Both the position numbers and the translations under genes were made by a program. From NCBI GenBank assembly GCA_017871115.1, contig JAFCIZ010000006.1, forward strand, positions 3,286,001 to 3,350,000: a stretch of DNA of 64,000 nt, read 5' to 3'. Source of the stretch: Cunninghamella blakesleeana. Taxonomy: Eukaryota > Mucoromycota > Mucoromycetes > Mucorales > Cunninghamellaceae. The notes beneath the pieces are model-generated. The model worked only from the letters and a program-made list of their open reading frames with translations. It did no database searches and was not told the DNA's origin. Positions 21,559 through 31,566 of this stretch are shown piece after piece; positions within the stretch are counted from its first letter, which is position 1; each line of letters opens with the position of its first letter.

Positions 21559-22685
21559 GAACCATTAACTGGTGTGTTATTTTGATTATTATTTGGTGGA
21601 TTATTATTTGATGGATTATTATAAGGATTTTGTTGTGGATAATTATATTGTGGATTATAATTATTGTTATTTTGCATTTGATTTCCTTGATGATAATAAT
21701 CTCTGTTATTATAATTATCTTCAGGTAAATATTGATTATTATAATTATGATTATTGTTGTTGTTATTATTATTATATTGACGATAATTGTTATACTGATT
21801 ATTTCTGTATTTTTGATTATTATTTCTGTTATAATTATTAGGTCCATTATATGATTGGTTGTTACGATTATTATTGTTGTTGTTTCTTTGGTTATTGTAC
21901 GAGCCTCTTTTGTCTTCCAATTTGGTGTTTATCAATTTTTCCATATGACCTAAAAGCTTTTGCATGAATGCAGATTCTCCATCAACATGTTCAGCTGTAT
22001 TTAATGATGTATTGCCATTATAATCACCATAATTATTATTATTTGACTTCTTTTTATGGCCTCCAGAAAATCTATTAGCATTGGTAAGATTACATACAGA
22101 TGGTAATGATTGTATGTGTCTTGTCTTCCACCAATTTTCAGCATAGTTATACCATTGATTCAATGTTTCAGCACCTTGATCCATACAGTGCATTCTGATT
22201 TCTTCTTTTAAACCAGCACGGAATCTCATCAATATAATATGGTCATCCTTCAATTGTGCCAATCTTGCCATTTCTTGGATACGTGCCAAAAAGTTCTTTG
22301 GTCTTTCGTCATTGCCTTGTTTAATAGTACCAAGTGCAATTTCGTATGATAATATCAATTCTTTGGTGACATACTTTTCCCTTAAAGCATTCATCAATTT
22401 TTGATAGTCATTAGCCATATTTGGATCTTGTTCTAATTGTTCAAAATAGAATTCAGCAGGACCAGACAATTGCACCTTCAAGATAATTGCCCTTCTATCC
22501 ATACCAACTCTAGATAATTTAAAATAGTTTTCCAAGGACTTTTCAAAATAACGAAAGTCTTCGTCATCAGAACCTGAAAAAGTTAAAAGATTAAGCTTCA
22601 GCTTAGCAGCAAGGTTAGGATCATGGTGATAATCATGATTTTCCAACGCGGTTTGCTCGATACTTGATTTTTGTGGATTTTCCAT
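21549..22685 (-). CDS. Gag of element A2
   Basis: 378 aa starting MENPQKSSIEQTALENH. Residues ~30-195 are the conserved Gag region (FSGSDDEDFRYFEKSLENYF ... LNQWYNYAENWW). Residues ~210-378 are dominated by Asn with interspersed Tyr, Arg and Gln, ending VNGSKN. No zinc knuckle. It differs from the A3 and A1 copies by a handful of substitutions (for example HDYHHD versus HDHHHD). The ATG lies about 150 nt inside the PBS. Confidence 0.93.
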   Translation of the reverse strand: MENPQKSSIEQTALENHDYHHDPNLAAKLKLNLLTFSGSDDEDFRYFEKSLENYFKLSRVGMDRRAIILKVQLSGPAEFYFEQLEQDPNMANDYQKLMNALREKYVTKELILSYEIALGTIKQGNDERPKNFLARIQEMARLAQLKDDHIILMRFRAGLKEEIRMHCMDQGAETLNQWYNYAENWWKTRHIQSLPSVCNLTNANRFSGGHKKKSNNNNYGDYNGNTSLNTAEHVDGESAFMQKLLGHMEKLINTKLEDKRGSYNNQRNNNNNNRNNQSYNGPNNYNRNNNQKYRNNQYNNYRQYNNNNNNNNHNYNNQYLPEDNYNNRDYYHQGNQMQNNNNYNPQYNYPQQNPYNNPSNNNPPNNNQNNTPVNGSKN

Positions 22686-22837
22686 TGGAATATAAAGATA
22701 AGTTTTTGAAATAGGATGATAAAGTTTGTATATTTTTAAAGTAGTTGTTTAACTTGAATTTAAGTATTCTTGATTTTATTCTTTTATAGATTTAGTTATT
22801 CTTTGATAATTAGTATTTCCCCGGTTTTTAGTATTAC

Positions 22838-22855
22838 CCCCGCCAGTGAGCACCA
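22838..22855 (-). promoter_or_regulatory. Primer-binding site of A2
   Basis: Minus strand TGGTGCTCACTGGCGGGG, five nt inside the 5' LTR end at 22861; identical to the B and E sites. Confidence 0.85.
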
Positions 22856-22860
22856 AAATA

Positions 22861-23493
22861 TGTTGTGTAAATTTTGGGTTGTTTGAAAAATAGAATTTCC
22901 TTTTATAGTTTTGGAAAGTAGTTAGTTTTATAGTTTAGTTTAGTTGTCAGTGAGCACCAGTATCTTGTTTTATAAGTAGATACAACTTAGTTTAGATTGA
23001 TAGTTTAAAATAAAAATAAAATAATAAAATAAAATAAAATAAAATAAATATAATATCGGATAAAGATCAACGATTATTATAATAAAATAATATAAAGTAA
23101 TATTGGATAGTAATCAACAATATTAATAATAAATATAATCTTTAGCTAAAAAGATGAGTTAATAGACTTATTCGTTTTAATATAAGTACTTTATTATTAT
23201 AATAAAAATTAACTAAAGTTTTTTCAAAAAATTGAAAAAAGGTCGAGTATTTATACTAAAATAAAAATTAGATATTCCATTTTTAATATCAATAATGATA
23301 TTAAAAGTGTTGATAAGTATATTATGAAATAAGTGATATAAATTTTGTTAATAAAAATAATAATAAAAATTAGCATGAAAAATGTTAAATAAAATTAACA
23401 TCAAAAGTGGTAAGAAAAATGTTAGAAAAATATTAGCCAATCAAAGTGTTGGTCTGGATTTTAAAATAATCCAAGCGAACCCATCGCGCAACA
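22861..23493 (-). mobile_element. 5' LTR of element A2
   Basis: 633 bp, TGTTGCGCGATGG at 23493 to TTACACAACA at 22861 on the minus strand. It carries a TATAAATACTC box. Two of the three constant-loop stem-loops are kept, and one is deleted relative to the solo A2 LTR. The PBS-like motif GGTGCTCACTGAC is present. Confidence 0.9.
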
Positions 23494-23723
23494 TCAGTGA
23501 GCACCAGTATCTTGTTTTATAAGTAGTGTTGTGTGTGTTTTTGGTAAGAGTTATTTTTGTTAAAATAAAATAAGAGAGTTTGTATTTATATTAATTATAA
23601 ATAAGATAATTCCAGTGAGCACCAGTTCTTGTTTTACAAGTAGAACGACTTAATATAATGTAAAAGTAAAAAGGTAAAAAGATAATATAAAATAAAAATA
23701 TTCAAAAAAAATTCAAAAGTATA
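23494..23723 (-). mobile_element. A-LTR and B-LTR fragments left of the Tc1 element
   Basis: 23494-23526 is an A LTR fragment (TCAGTGAGCACCAGTATC ... AAGTAG). 23527-23723 is the last ~195 bp of a B LTR (TGTTGTGTGTGTTTTTGG start on plus), cut at CAAAAGTA by the Tc1 insertion. The B sequence does not resume on the other side of Tc1. Confidence 0.8.
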
Positions 23724-25399
23724 CAGTGACGAGCGAAATTGTTCACGATTTTTTTTTTTTTACATTTTTTCATTTATCTTGAAAAGTACATATTTAACTG
23801 TAGACATATGTTATATCATTCGAAAGCCCTATTAAAATACTAAATGTAAATAAACAATTTTCCATATAATATATATTAACATAAATGATAAAGAAGCACT
23901 TGAAAAAAAAAAGTCTCAAAAATGCATATTTTTTTTTATTAAAAAAATTAAATATATTATTATTTGCTAATTAAATTCAACAAAATCACCATTTAGTTGC
24001 CCCTCCTTTTTGTTTTATCACAGCCTCTATACGTCTAGGCATACTTTCAATATGTTTTATGCACATTTCCGGTGTTATTTTTTTGTACCATATGTGGGCC
24101 GCGCGCTCCCATAGTTCTTGTTTGTTTTTAGGCGGTATGTTGTATGCTGCAAGTTGACACTTAAGATAAAACCACATATTTTCGATTGGATTTAAATCTG
24201 GAGAGTATGGTGGCCAATCTAGAACGTTTATATGATGTTTTTTTATCCATTTAGTGGTAAAAGCTGACTTATGTTTAGGATCATTGTCTTGTTGCAGAAG
24301 AACCTCATTCAGTTTCATGCCATAATCTTTTAAGGTGCCTTTGAAATCGTCCCCTAAAATCTCAAAGTACAATTTAGAGTCCATTCCACCTTCTATTTTT
24401 GCAATATAACCTGGTCCGTGTTGCGTAAAACAACTCCACAACATTAAACTTCCACCACCACCCTTATACTTGAAATTGAAATTATGGTCTCGTAAAGGTC
24501 TTCCTTTTTTAACCCACGTCCATAATTTCCCATCGGATCCAAAACGATTTATTTTTGTTTCGTCACTAAAGACGACCTTTTTCCAATCTTCAACTGTCCA
24601 GTGTCTATGTGCTTTTGCCCAATTTAAACGCTTTTTCTTTCGTATAGTAGTAAGTGGCAAAGCGGACTTTTTAATCTCCGAAGCAAAATCATTATTACCA
24701 AGGAATCTTCGTATAGAATATGCTGAAATATTATAGCCACTAAAACGTAAAGCCCTTGAAGCACCTATAGCTGTAGAAAACTTGCCAGTATAGAAGTTAC
24801 GAGCAATCAACCTGCCTAAATTACATGAGATTTCTGAATGTCGACCAGCATTATTTTTACAATTAACGTAATTGCGTTTTGCAATTTTACTAATGAGACC
24901 GAGTGAAATATTCAGTGAACTTGCAATACTTCTATATGTTTCTTTATTATTAAGTTTTTCCAAAACTGCCATTTTTTTGTTGTGAGATGTCTTCACCATT
25001 GTTAATGGAATTAGGTTAATGAGTAGTAAGATGGTAAAGATTCAAAAAAAATAAAAAAATAAAAAAAACTGTAATTATAGTGACTTAAGGTCTCGGAAAA
25101 TTTAAAAAATAAAAAAAAAAACCATTTTATAATGTCACATAAAAAATTATATTTAAAAGAATTTTATATCTATCATAAAAACAGAAAAAAAAAAAACAGG
25201 TTTTTCATACTTTTTTTGAAACCCCGTTCATTTAAGGCTTCATACTTTCTCCAGCGCCAATTAGTATATAAAGCATGAAAGCTCATAACCACAGCTCTCA
25301 TTTGATATAAAAGTTACCATTTTGTATTTATATTTAATTTCGAGAAAAATAAAAAAATATAAAAAAAAAAAAAATCGTGAACAATTTCGCTCGTCACTG
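23724..25399 (-). mobile_element. Tc1-family DNA transposon, complete
   Basis: Ends are perfect inverted repeats of 26 bp (CAGTGACGAGCGAAATTGTT, then CACGAT) followed by a T run; a TA duplication is at 23722-23723 and 25400-25401. It encloses an intact DD34E transposase. The left flank is B LTR, but the right flank is DIRS recombinase coding sequence, so the flanks do not belong to one target. Confidence 0.95.
23986..24999 (-). CDS. Tc1/mariner transposase (DD34E)
   Basis: 337 aa, intact. The N-terminal helix-turn-helix region (MAVLEKLNNKETYRSIASSL ... SLGLISKIAKRN) is typical of Tc1 paired-like DNA binding. The catalytic domain has D in VVFSDETKIN, D in LLQQDNDPKHKS and E in SPDLNPIENMW, with 34 residues between the second D and the E. 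It catalyses cut-and-paste transposition at TA sites. It ends GGATKW. Intact TIRs and ORF make this copy potentially active. The coding region is less A/T-biased than the surrounding LTRs, with codons such as CGC and GCG. Confidence 0.95.
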   Translation of the reverse strand: MVKTSHNKKMAVLEKLNNKETYRSIASSLNISLGLISKIAKRNYVNCKNNAGRHSEISCNLGRLIARNFYTGKFSTAIGASRALRFSGYNISAYSIRRFLGNNDFASEIKKSALPLTTIRKKKRLNWAKAHRHWTVEDWKKVVFSDETKINRFGSDGKLWTWVKKGRPLRDHNFNFKYKGGGGSLMLWSCFTQHGPGYIAKIEGGMDSKLYFEILGDDFKGTLKDYGMKLNEVLLQQDNDPKHKSAFTTKWIKKHHINVLDWPPYSPDLNPIENMWFYLKCQLAAYNIPPKNKQELWERAAHIWYKKITPEMCIKHIESMPRRIEAVIKQKGGATKW

Positions 25400-25401
25400 T
25401 A

Positions 25402-26336
25402 ACAACAACCAACAAAAATTTAAACAATGGTGTGAAGATAAATCCATTGATTATAATACTGATCCACATATCCACATTATTAATTTCCTCTCCGATATTT
25501 ATCACAGTCGAAGATATTCGACAAGTACAATTCGTGTATACTCCACAGCTTTACTTCAACTATATAATAAAAAAACTCAACAATTAATTAAAAATAATGA
25601 GAGTTTTATTACTTTACTAAAAGCTATAGATAATAATACTATACAACCTAACAAAAAATGGGATTACGACATACATCCTGCTTTACATTATATTTCTAAC
25701 CTAGGAAATAATTCATCACTTACCACTACTATGATCACTATAAAATCTATCTGGTTATTAGCTATGGCAGGTTTCCTTCGTCCATCGGATATTGCTCGTA
25801 TCGATATGGACAAAAACCGTATCGACAACAAAGGAATCCTACATTTATTGGTTATAGCACCAAAAGAAAAAAGGAAGGGTAAGCATATACATAAAAGAGT
25901 GGCTATCCACCCACACTCAAATAAACTTTTATGTCCAGTCCAAGCTTACCAACACTACCACAATTTAATTGTTGACATTCCGTGCTATACTCCACATCCT
26001 AATTTCCAAGACATAAAAATAAATAGATTATATAGATATGTGAATGATCTTAGTATGCCTCTGTCGAAAGACAGAATAGCTAAATATATTAGGGAAATAA
26101 TGTCAAAGGTTAATAAAGAAGAAGGTGCTCCAATTCCAAGTGCAAGAGCATTAGCGGCCACCTTAGCTGCTCAAGCAGGCATTTCAGTGGATGATATTGT
26201 AGCCCATGGGTCTTGGTCCTCTAAAGATATTTTCGAACACTTCTATCGTGTATCTTCCTATGGGTCATCTAATATAACAGAAGAAACTCTGAATGAACAA
26301 CTAATATCACGGAAAGCGAAGTGTAATATGATGTAA
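25402..26336 (+). CDS. DIRS tyrosine recombinase, 5'-truncated
   Basis: About 310 aa of recombinase. The N-terminal core-binding region (QQKFKQWCEDKSIDYN ... STSTIRVYSTALLQLY) is followed by a catalytic domain with Arg in FLRPSDIARID, a conserved PVQAYQHY block, a PSARALAATLAAQAG segment in the HxxR region, H in DIVAHGSWSS and the nucleophile Tyr in IFEHFYRV. In DIRS elements this enzyme inserts a circular DNA copy without making a target duplication. The open frame extends 25 nt left into the Tc1 inverted repeat, giving a false start (MNNFARH); the true N-terminus is lost. The stop overlaps the start of the internal complementary region, as is usual for DIRS. Confidence 0.85.
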
Positions 26337-26391
26337 ATACGAATTTATGAAGTATTAACAATATTACACGAGCTAGTGATATTAGTTGTTC
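26297..26391 (+). repeat. Internal complementary region of DIRS-a
   Basis: 26329-26391 is the perfect reverse complement of the right end 26593-26655. 26297-26328 carries AACAACTAATATCAC plus GAAGTGTAA, equivalent to the complement of the missing left end (compare DIRS-b left end ACACTTCGTTTGTG). Such a bridging region is the hallmark of DIRS replication through a circular intermediate. Confidence 0.85.
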
Positions 26392-26407
26392 CCGCCCACC
26401 CACCTTC

Positions 26408-26464
<57 letters not shown>

Positions 26465-26490
26465 GACTTTAGTATTAGTCTCCAAAGAAG

Positions 26491-26524
<34 letters not shown>
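26408..26524 (+). repeat. (ATT)n microsatellite and poly-A tract in DIRS-a
   Basis: About 19 ATT units (26408-26464), then a run of about 32 A (26493-26524). It separates the ICR from the right terminal repeat. Confidence 0.9.
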
Positions 26525-26527
<3 letters not shown>

Positions 26528-26655
26528 ATTTTATAATAATTTTTAAAACTCAGTAGTAAAATTGTTCGATCTAAATAAAAGAAAAGAATGATAACAACTA
26601 ATATCACTAGCTCGTGTAATATTGTTAATACTTCATAAATTCGTATTTACATCAT

Positions 26656-26989
26656 ATTATATACTATCTTATTTTATAATATTTATTCACTTAAATATTC
26701 TATACTACTGATCTAAATCATTTAAACTCTTTACTACTTATTTTACTCGGCGGTCATTAAACTTTTGCTTTAATCCTGCTTATATTTTACTTATAATCTT
26801 TATTTTATTTTCTTTTATTTTTTTTAATTTTATTTTATTTTTTTTAATTTTCTATTCCTTTATATTAAGTCGTTCTACTTATAAAACAGGAACTGGTGCT
26901 CACTGGAAACTTATTATATACTCCAAATATAACTTATAATACTCATTCCTCATTTCAAAAATAAATCTTAACCAAAAACCCACATAACA
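26656..26989 (+). mobile_element. E LTR, 3' portion
   Basis: TATTATATACTATC ... ACCCACATAACA; matches 28236-28666, but with a single terminal 100-bp unit and one PBS-like motif. The 5' portion was displaced by the DIRS-a insertion and is not found on its left side. Confidence 0.85.
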
Positions 26990-27168
26990 ATATAATAATC
27001 TATTCTCTGACTTTTAAATTCATTTGCATATACTTTTGAATTTATTTAAATATTTTATTTTATTTTATCTTTTTAATTTTTTTACTTTTATATTATATTA
27101 AGTCGTTCTACTTATAAAACAAGAACTGGTGCTCACTGGAAACTCTTATTTATAATTAATATAAATAC
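26990..27168 (+). mobile_element. B LTR fragment
   Basis: ATATAATAATCTATTCTCTG ... AACTGGTGCTCACTGG ... AATATAAATAC, the part of a B LTR around its internal PBS-like motif. It is bounded by the E LTR end on the left and a D LTR start on the right. Confidence 0.8.
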
Positions 27169-27834
27169 TGTTAGCAATAACGCTCTCTGATTTTTCTTTC
27201 CTTTTTTGGATTGGCTTTGTGCTACTGGTGCAAAAACACCAAGGTGCAAAAACACCAAGGTGCAAAAACACCAAAGGTGCAAAAACACCAAAGGTACAAA
27301 AACACCAAGGTGCTTTTGTTCCTTACCCGATCCTTATAAATTTTAATTTTTTTTTTAAATATAAATAGAACCAATTTTTCTCTCTTTCTTTCTTTTAAAT
27401 TGTCAAATTTTTATAATAAATTATTATCTATTAAATAATTATTGAACTTGTCCACTTTATAAATCATATTTTATAATTTTAACTTATTTTACTTATAACT
27501 TATTCAAATTACTGAATTTATCTATTTTTTTTTTATAACAAACTATATTATTTTATTTTATATTTTTATATTTATTTACTTAAATATTTTTCAACAACTC
27601 AAATTTAAATTACTTTTTAAATTTTCTTATTATATTTATTTTACATTGCGGTTACTGAAATCTCTCTTTAATCCTGTAATTATATTACACCTTTTAAAAT
27701 TTTTATATTTTTTATTTCTTTATTTTTACTTTATTTTATTTTATTTTTTTTATTCCTTTATATTAAGTCGTTCTACTTATAAAACAGGAACTGGTGCTCA
27801 CTGGAATTATATTATACATATCAAATATTACTTA
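27169..27834 (+). mobile_element. D LTR, first segment
   Basis: TGTTAGCAATAACGC start, 5-copy minisatellite at 27226-27314, TATAAATAGAACC box, internal PBS-like motif AACTGGTGCTCACTGG at about 27790. The LTR continues at 28667-28685 and 29436-29479 after two nested solo LTRs. Its left flank is B LTR but its right flank is A LTR sequence, so it marks a recombination joint. Confidence 0.85.
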
Positions 27835-28666
27835 TGTCGACAATGGTGATACCAATGGCGCTCCTTAAAACTAGTACTGCTTTTTGGAGTAGCTACTCCT
27901 GGAGTAGCCGCTCTTGGAGTGGCCACTCCATACGATAGTCACTTTCATCTCTTTTCCCTACTCTCAATATACTTTGAATAATTTTTTAAATTTTTTTTTA
28001 ATATAAATAGAACCAATTTTTTTCTCTTTCTTTCTCTTAAATTGTCAAATTTTTATAATAAATTATTATCTACTAAATAATTATTGAACTTGTCCACTTT
28101 ATAAAACAAACTTTATAATTTTAAATTTTTTTATTTTAACTTACTATAACATATTCAATTATTGAACTTATCTATTTTTTATTTAACAAATTATTTTATT
28201 TTTATTTTATTTTTACTTTATAATATTTTATATTATTATATACTATCTTATTTTATAATATTTATTCACTTAAATATTCTATACTACTGATCTAAATCAT
28301 TTAAACTCTTTACTACTTATTTTACTCGGCGGTCATTAAACTTTTGCTTTAATCCTGCTTATATTTTACTTATAATCTTTATTTTATTTTCTTTTATTTT
28401 TTTTATTTTATTTTATTTTTTTAATTTTCTATTCCTTTATATTAAGTCGTTCTACTTATAAAACAGGAACTGGTGCTCACTGGAAACTTATTATATACTC
28501 CAAATATAACTTATAATACTCATTCCTCATTTCAAAAATAAATCTTAAACAAAAACCCACATAACATATTTGGTGCTCACTGGAAACTTATTATATACTC
28601 CAAATATAACTTATAATACTCATTCCTCATTTCAAAAATAAATCTTAAACAAAAACCCACATAACA
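27835..28666 (+). mobile_element. Solo LTR of family E
   Basis: 832 bp, TGTCGACAATGG to CCCACATAACA, flanked by the 4-bp duplication CTTA. Same length as the E 5' LTR at 59064. It contains two perfect 14-bp palindromes (27886-27899, 27916-27929), a TATAAATAG box, and two tandem 100-bp terminal units each opening with TGGTGCTCACTGG (28471, 28571). Inserted in a D LTR, same orientation. Confidence 0.92.
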
Positions 28667-28685
28667 CTTATAATACTCATTCCTC

Positions 28686-29435
28686 TGTCGTCCAAGCGGA
28701 TGATGTTGGCGGTGATTAAATTATTTTTTTTTTTCACAACCAAAGTTCTACAACCAAAGTTCTACAACCAAAGTTCTACAACCAAAGTTCTACAACCTAA
28801 TTCCTACAACCAAATTCCTACAACTTAATTCCTACAACCAAAGTTCTACAACCAAATTCCTACAACCTTTTTCCTCTTTCTCTCCCTAAAAAATTTATTT
28901 TTTGTTTTAATATAAATAGGAAAGAATATTTCTCTTTCTCTTTTGTTTTTTTTCTTTGTCAAATATAAACATAATATTTTTAAATAATACTTTATATAAT
29001 AAATATTTTATTTGTCCAAACCAATTTTTTTATTTTATTTTAACTTTATACTAATTTCTTAATTGAAATCATTTTTATTACTATAACAAATATATTTTAT
29101 TTCTTAAGTGAAATCTCTTTTTATTTATATACAACATATATAAACTTTTATATTTTATTTTTAATTTTATTATTACTTTATTTGATTATTACTCTTTTTA
29201 TATAATAATCTACTCTCTGACTTTTAAATTCATTTGCATATACTTTTGAATTTTTTTTGAATATTTTTATTTTATATTATCTTTTTACCTTTTTACTTTT
29301 ACATTATATTAAGTCGTTCTACTTGTAAAACAAGAACTGGTGCTCACTGGAATTATCTTATTTATAATTAATATAAATACAAACTCTCTTATTTTATTTT
29401 AACAAAAATAACTCTTACCAAAAACACACACAACA
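28686..29435 (+). mobile_element. Solo LTR of family B1
   Basis: 750 bp, TGTCGTCCAAGCGG to ACACACACAACA, target duplication CCTC at 28682-28685 and 29436-29439. Same orientation as its D LTR host. It carries the 14-bp minisatellite and the internal motif CTGGTGCTCACTGG with the CTTGT-AAA-ACAAG hairpin just before it. Confidence 0.93.
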
Positions 29436-29479
29436 CCTCATTTAAAAAAAATAAATCTTAAACAAAAACCCACACAACA
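29436..29479 (+). mobile_element. D LTR, terminal segment
   Basis: CCTCATTTAAAAAAAATAAA ... CCCACACAACA completes the D LTR begun at 27169. Confidence 0.8.
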
Positions 29480-29483
29480 CTAC

Positions 29484-30212
29484 TGTTATGGTATGGTTGA
29501 ACTTATCATACCTAAATAATCCTAAAAATAATTTTTAAATATATTTTTAAACAAGTGTTTTTGCATATATAAATATATGCATATATATATATATTAACTT
29601 TATATTTTATCCAATAGTATTTCATAATTTTATATATATTTATTTATTTTATCTTTTATAACTTTATCAATTTATACTCCTCCTTGTTATAATGGTCTTT
29701 ATAACTTACCTACCAATCTGGGTTTGAATTCAGATCATTTTTATATATAAAGGAGCGAAATTTTATTTTATTTGGAAAAATCAGTTAATACGAAGTTAAT
29801 ATTCAGTTAATTTTGAATAAAAGAAAGATTTCTATATATTAAATTCTCTTAACTCATCTTTTTAGCTAAAGATTATTTTTATTTTATATTAATATTGTTG
29901 ATTACTATCCAATATTACTTTATATTATTTTATTATAATAATCGTTGATCTTTATCCGATATTATATTTATTTTATTTTAATTTTATTACTTTGTCTATA
30001 TAATTGTTGATCTTTATCCAATTATATAATTTATTTTATTTTATTTTATTATTTTATTTTTATTTTAAACTATCAATCTAAACTAAGTTGTATCTACTTA
30101 TAAAACAAGATACTGGTGCTCACTGACAACTAAACTAAACTATATAACTATCTACTTTCCAAAACTAAAAAAGGAAATTCTACTTTTCAAACAACCAAAA
30201 ATATACACAACA
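29484..30212 (+). mobile_element. 5' LTR of A3 element
   Basis: 729 bp. Starts TGTTATGGTATGGTTGAAC; AT-rich palindromic stretch (GCATATATAAATATATGC); TATATAAAGG box at about 29744; AGCTAAAGATT hairpin; three constant-loop stem-loops (about 29886-30027); PBS-like motif CTGGTGCTCACTGAC near 30112. Confidence 0.92.
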
Positions 30213-30217
30213 TATTT

Positions 30218-30235
30218 TGGTGCTCACTGGCGGGG
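30218..30235 (+). promoter_or_regulatory. Primer-binding site of A3
   Basis: TGGTGCTCACTGGCGGGG, five nt after the 5' LTR. Confidence 0.88.
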
Positions 30236-30388
30236 ATAATACTAAAAACCGGGGAAACACTAATTATCGAAGAATAACTAAATCTATAAAAAGAATATAA
30301 TCAAGAATACTTAAATTCAAGTTAAACAATTACTTTAAAAATACACAAACTTTATCATCCTATTTCAAAAACTTATCTTTATATTCCA

Positions 30389-31525
30389 ATGGAAAATCCA
30401 CAAAAATCAAGTATCGAGCAAACCGCGTTGGAAAATCATGATCATCACCATGATCCTAACCTTGCTGCTAAGCTGAAGCTTAATCTTTTAACTTTTTCAG
30501 GTTCTGATGACGAAGACTTTCGTTATTTTGAAAAGTCCTTGGAAAATTATTTTAAATTATCTAGAGTTGGTATGGATAGAAGGGCAATTATCTTGAAGGT
30601 GCAATTGTCTGGTCCTGCTGAATTCTATTTTGAACAATTAGAACAAGATCCAAATATGGCTAACGACTATCAAAAATTGATGAATGCTTTAAGGGAAAAG
30701 TATGTCACCAAAGAATTGATATTATCATACGAGATTGCACTTGGTACCATTAAACAAGGCAATGACGAAAGACCAAAGAACTTTTTGGCACGTATCCAAG
30801 AAATGGCAAGATTGGCACAATTGAAGGATGACCATATTATATTGATGAGATTCCGTGCTGGTTTAAAAGAAGAAATCAGAATGCACTGTATGGATCAAGG
30901 TGCTGAAACATTGAATCAATGGTATAACTATGCCGAAAATTGGTGGAAGACAAGACACATACAATCATTACCATCTGTATGTAATCTTACCAATGCTAAT
31001 AGATTTTCTGGAGGCCATAAAAAGAAGTCAAATAATAATAATTATGGTGATTATAATGGCAATACATCATTAAATACAGCTGAACATGTTGATGGAGAAG
31101 CTGCATTCATGCAAAAACTTTTAGGTCATATGGAAAAATTGATAAACACCAAATTGGAAGACAAAAGAGGTTCGTACAATAACCAGAGAAACAACAACAA
31201 TAATAATCGTAACAACCAATCATATAATGGACCTAATAATTATAACAGAAATAATAATCAAAAATACAGAAATAATCAGTATAGCAATTATCGTCAATAT
31301 AATAATAATAACAACAACAATAATCATAATTATAACAATCAATATTTACCTGAAAATAATTATAATAACAGAGATTATTATCATCAAGGAAATCAAATGC
31401 AAAATAACAATAATTATAATCCACAATATAATTATCCACAACAAAATCCTTATAATAATCCATCAAATAATAATCCACCAAATAATAATCAAAATAACAC
31501 ACCAGTTAATGGTTCAAAAAACTAA
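30389..31525 (+). CDS. Gag of A3 element
   Basis: 378 aa, MENPQKSSIEQTALENHDHH; complete and nearly identical to A2 Gag. The capsid-like region spans residues ~30-195. The C-terminal ~165 residues are Asn-rich with Tyr/Arg/Gln and lack any CCHC knuckle. It ends GSKN followed by TAA at the slippery site. It likely assembles the particle in which this non-autonomous element is reverse transcribed. Confidence 0.93.
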   Translation: MENPQKSSIEQTALENHDHHHDPNLAAKLKLNLLTFSGSDDEDFRYFEKSLENYFKLSRVGMDRRAIILKVQLSGPAEFYFEQLEQDPNMANDYQKLMNALREKYVTKELILSYEIALGTIKQGNDERPKNFLARIQEMARLAQLKDDHIILMRFRAGLKEEIRMHCMDQGAETLNQWYNYAENWWKTRHIQSLPSVCNLTNANRFSGGHKKKSNNNNYGDYNGNTSLNTAEHVDGEAAFMQKLLGHMEKLINTKLEDKRGSYNNQRNNNNNNRNNQSYNGPNNYNRNNNQKYRNNQYSNYRQYNNNNNNNNHNYNNQYLPENNYNNRDYYHQGNQMQNNNNYNPQYNYPQQNPYNNPSNNNPPNNNQNNTPVNGSKN

Positions 31526-31566
31526 ATAGGGCAATTGTTACAGATGGTCAATTGGAAATCCCTATT
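31516..31566 (+). promoter_or_regulatory. -1 frameshift signal, A3
   Basis: A AAA AAC (31516-31522) TAA, then AATAGGG-CAATTG-loop-CAATTG-GAAAT-CCCTATT. The A3 spelling keeps both stems of A1 and A2. Confidence 0.85.

Larger units (their letters stand above)
25402..26655 (+). mobile_element. 3' half of a DIRS-type retrotransposon (DIRS-a)
   Basis: Contains the tyrosine recombinase gene, an internal complementary region (26297-26391) and a right terminal repeat. The ICR's second part is a perfect 63-bp inverted copy of the right end (26593-26655). The ICR's first part (AACAACTAATATCACGGAAA) should mirror the left end, which is missing together with gag and RT. The right flank resumes an E LTR (TATTATATACTATC). 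Confidence 0.88.

Noticed and set aside
21545..21847. Ile/Asn/Tyr-rich ORFs overlapping gag tails (also near 12576, 31227, 37567, 51911, 60825)
   Set aside because: They are alternate-frame shadows of the Asn/Gln-rich gag 3' ends.
25377..25401. ATG at the head of the recombinase frame
   Set aside because: It lies inside the Tc1 inverted repeat, so the residues MNNFARH are not part of the recombinase.
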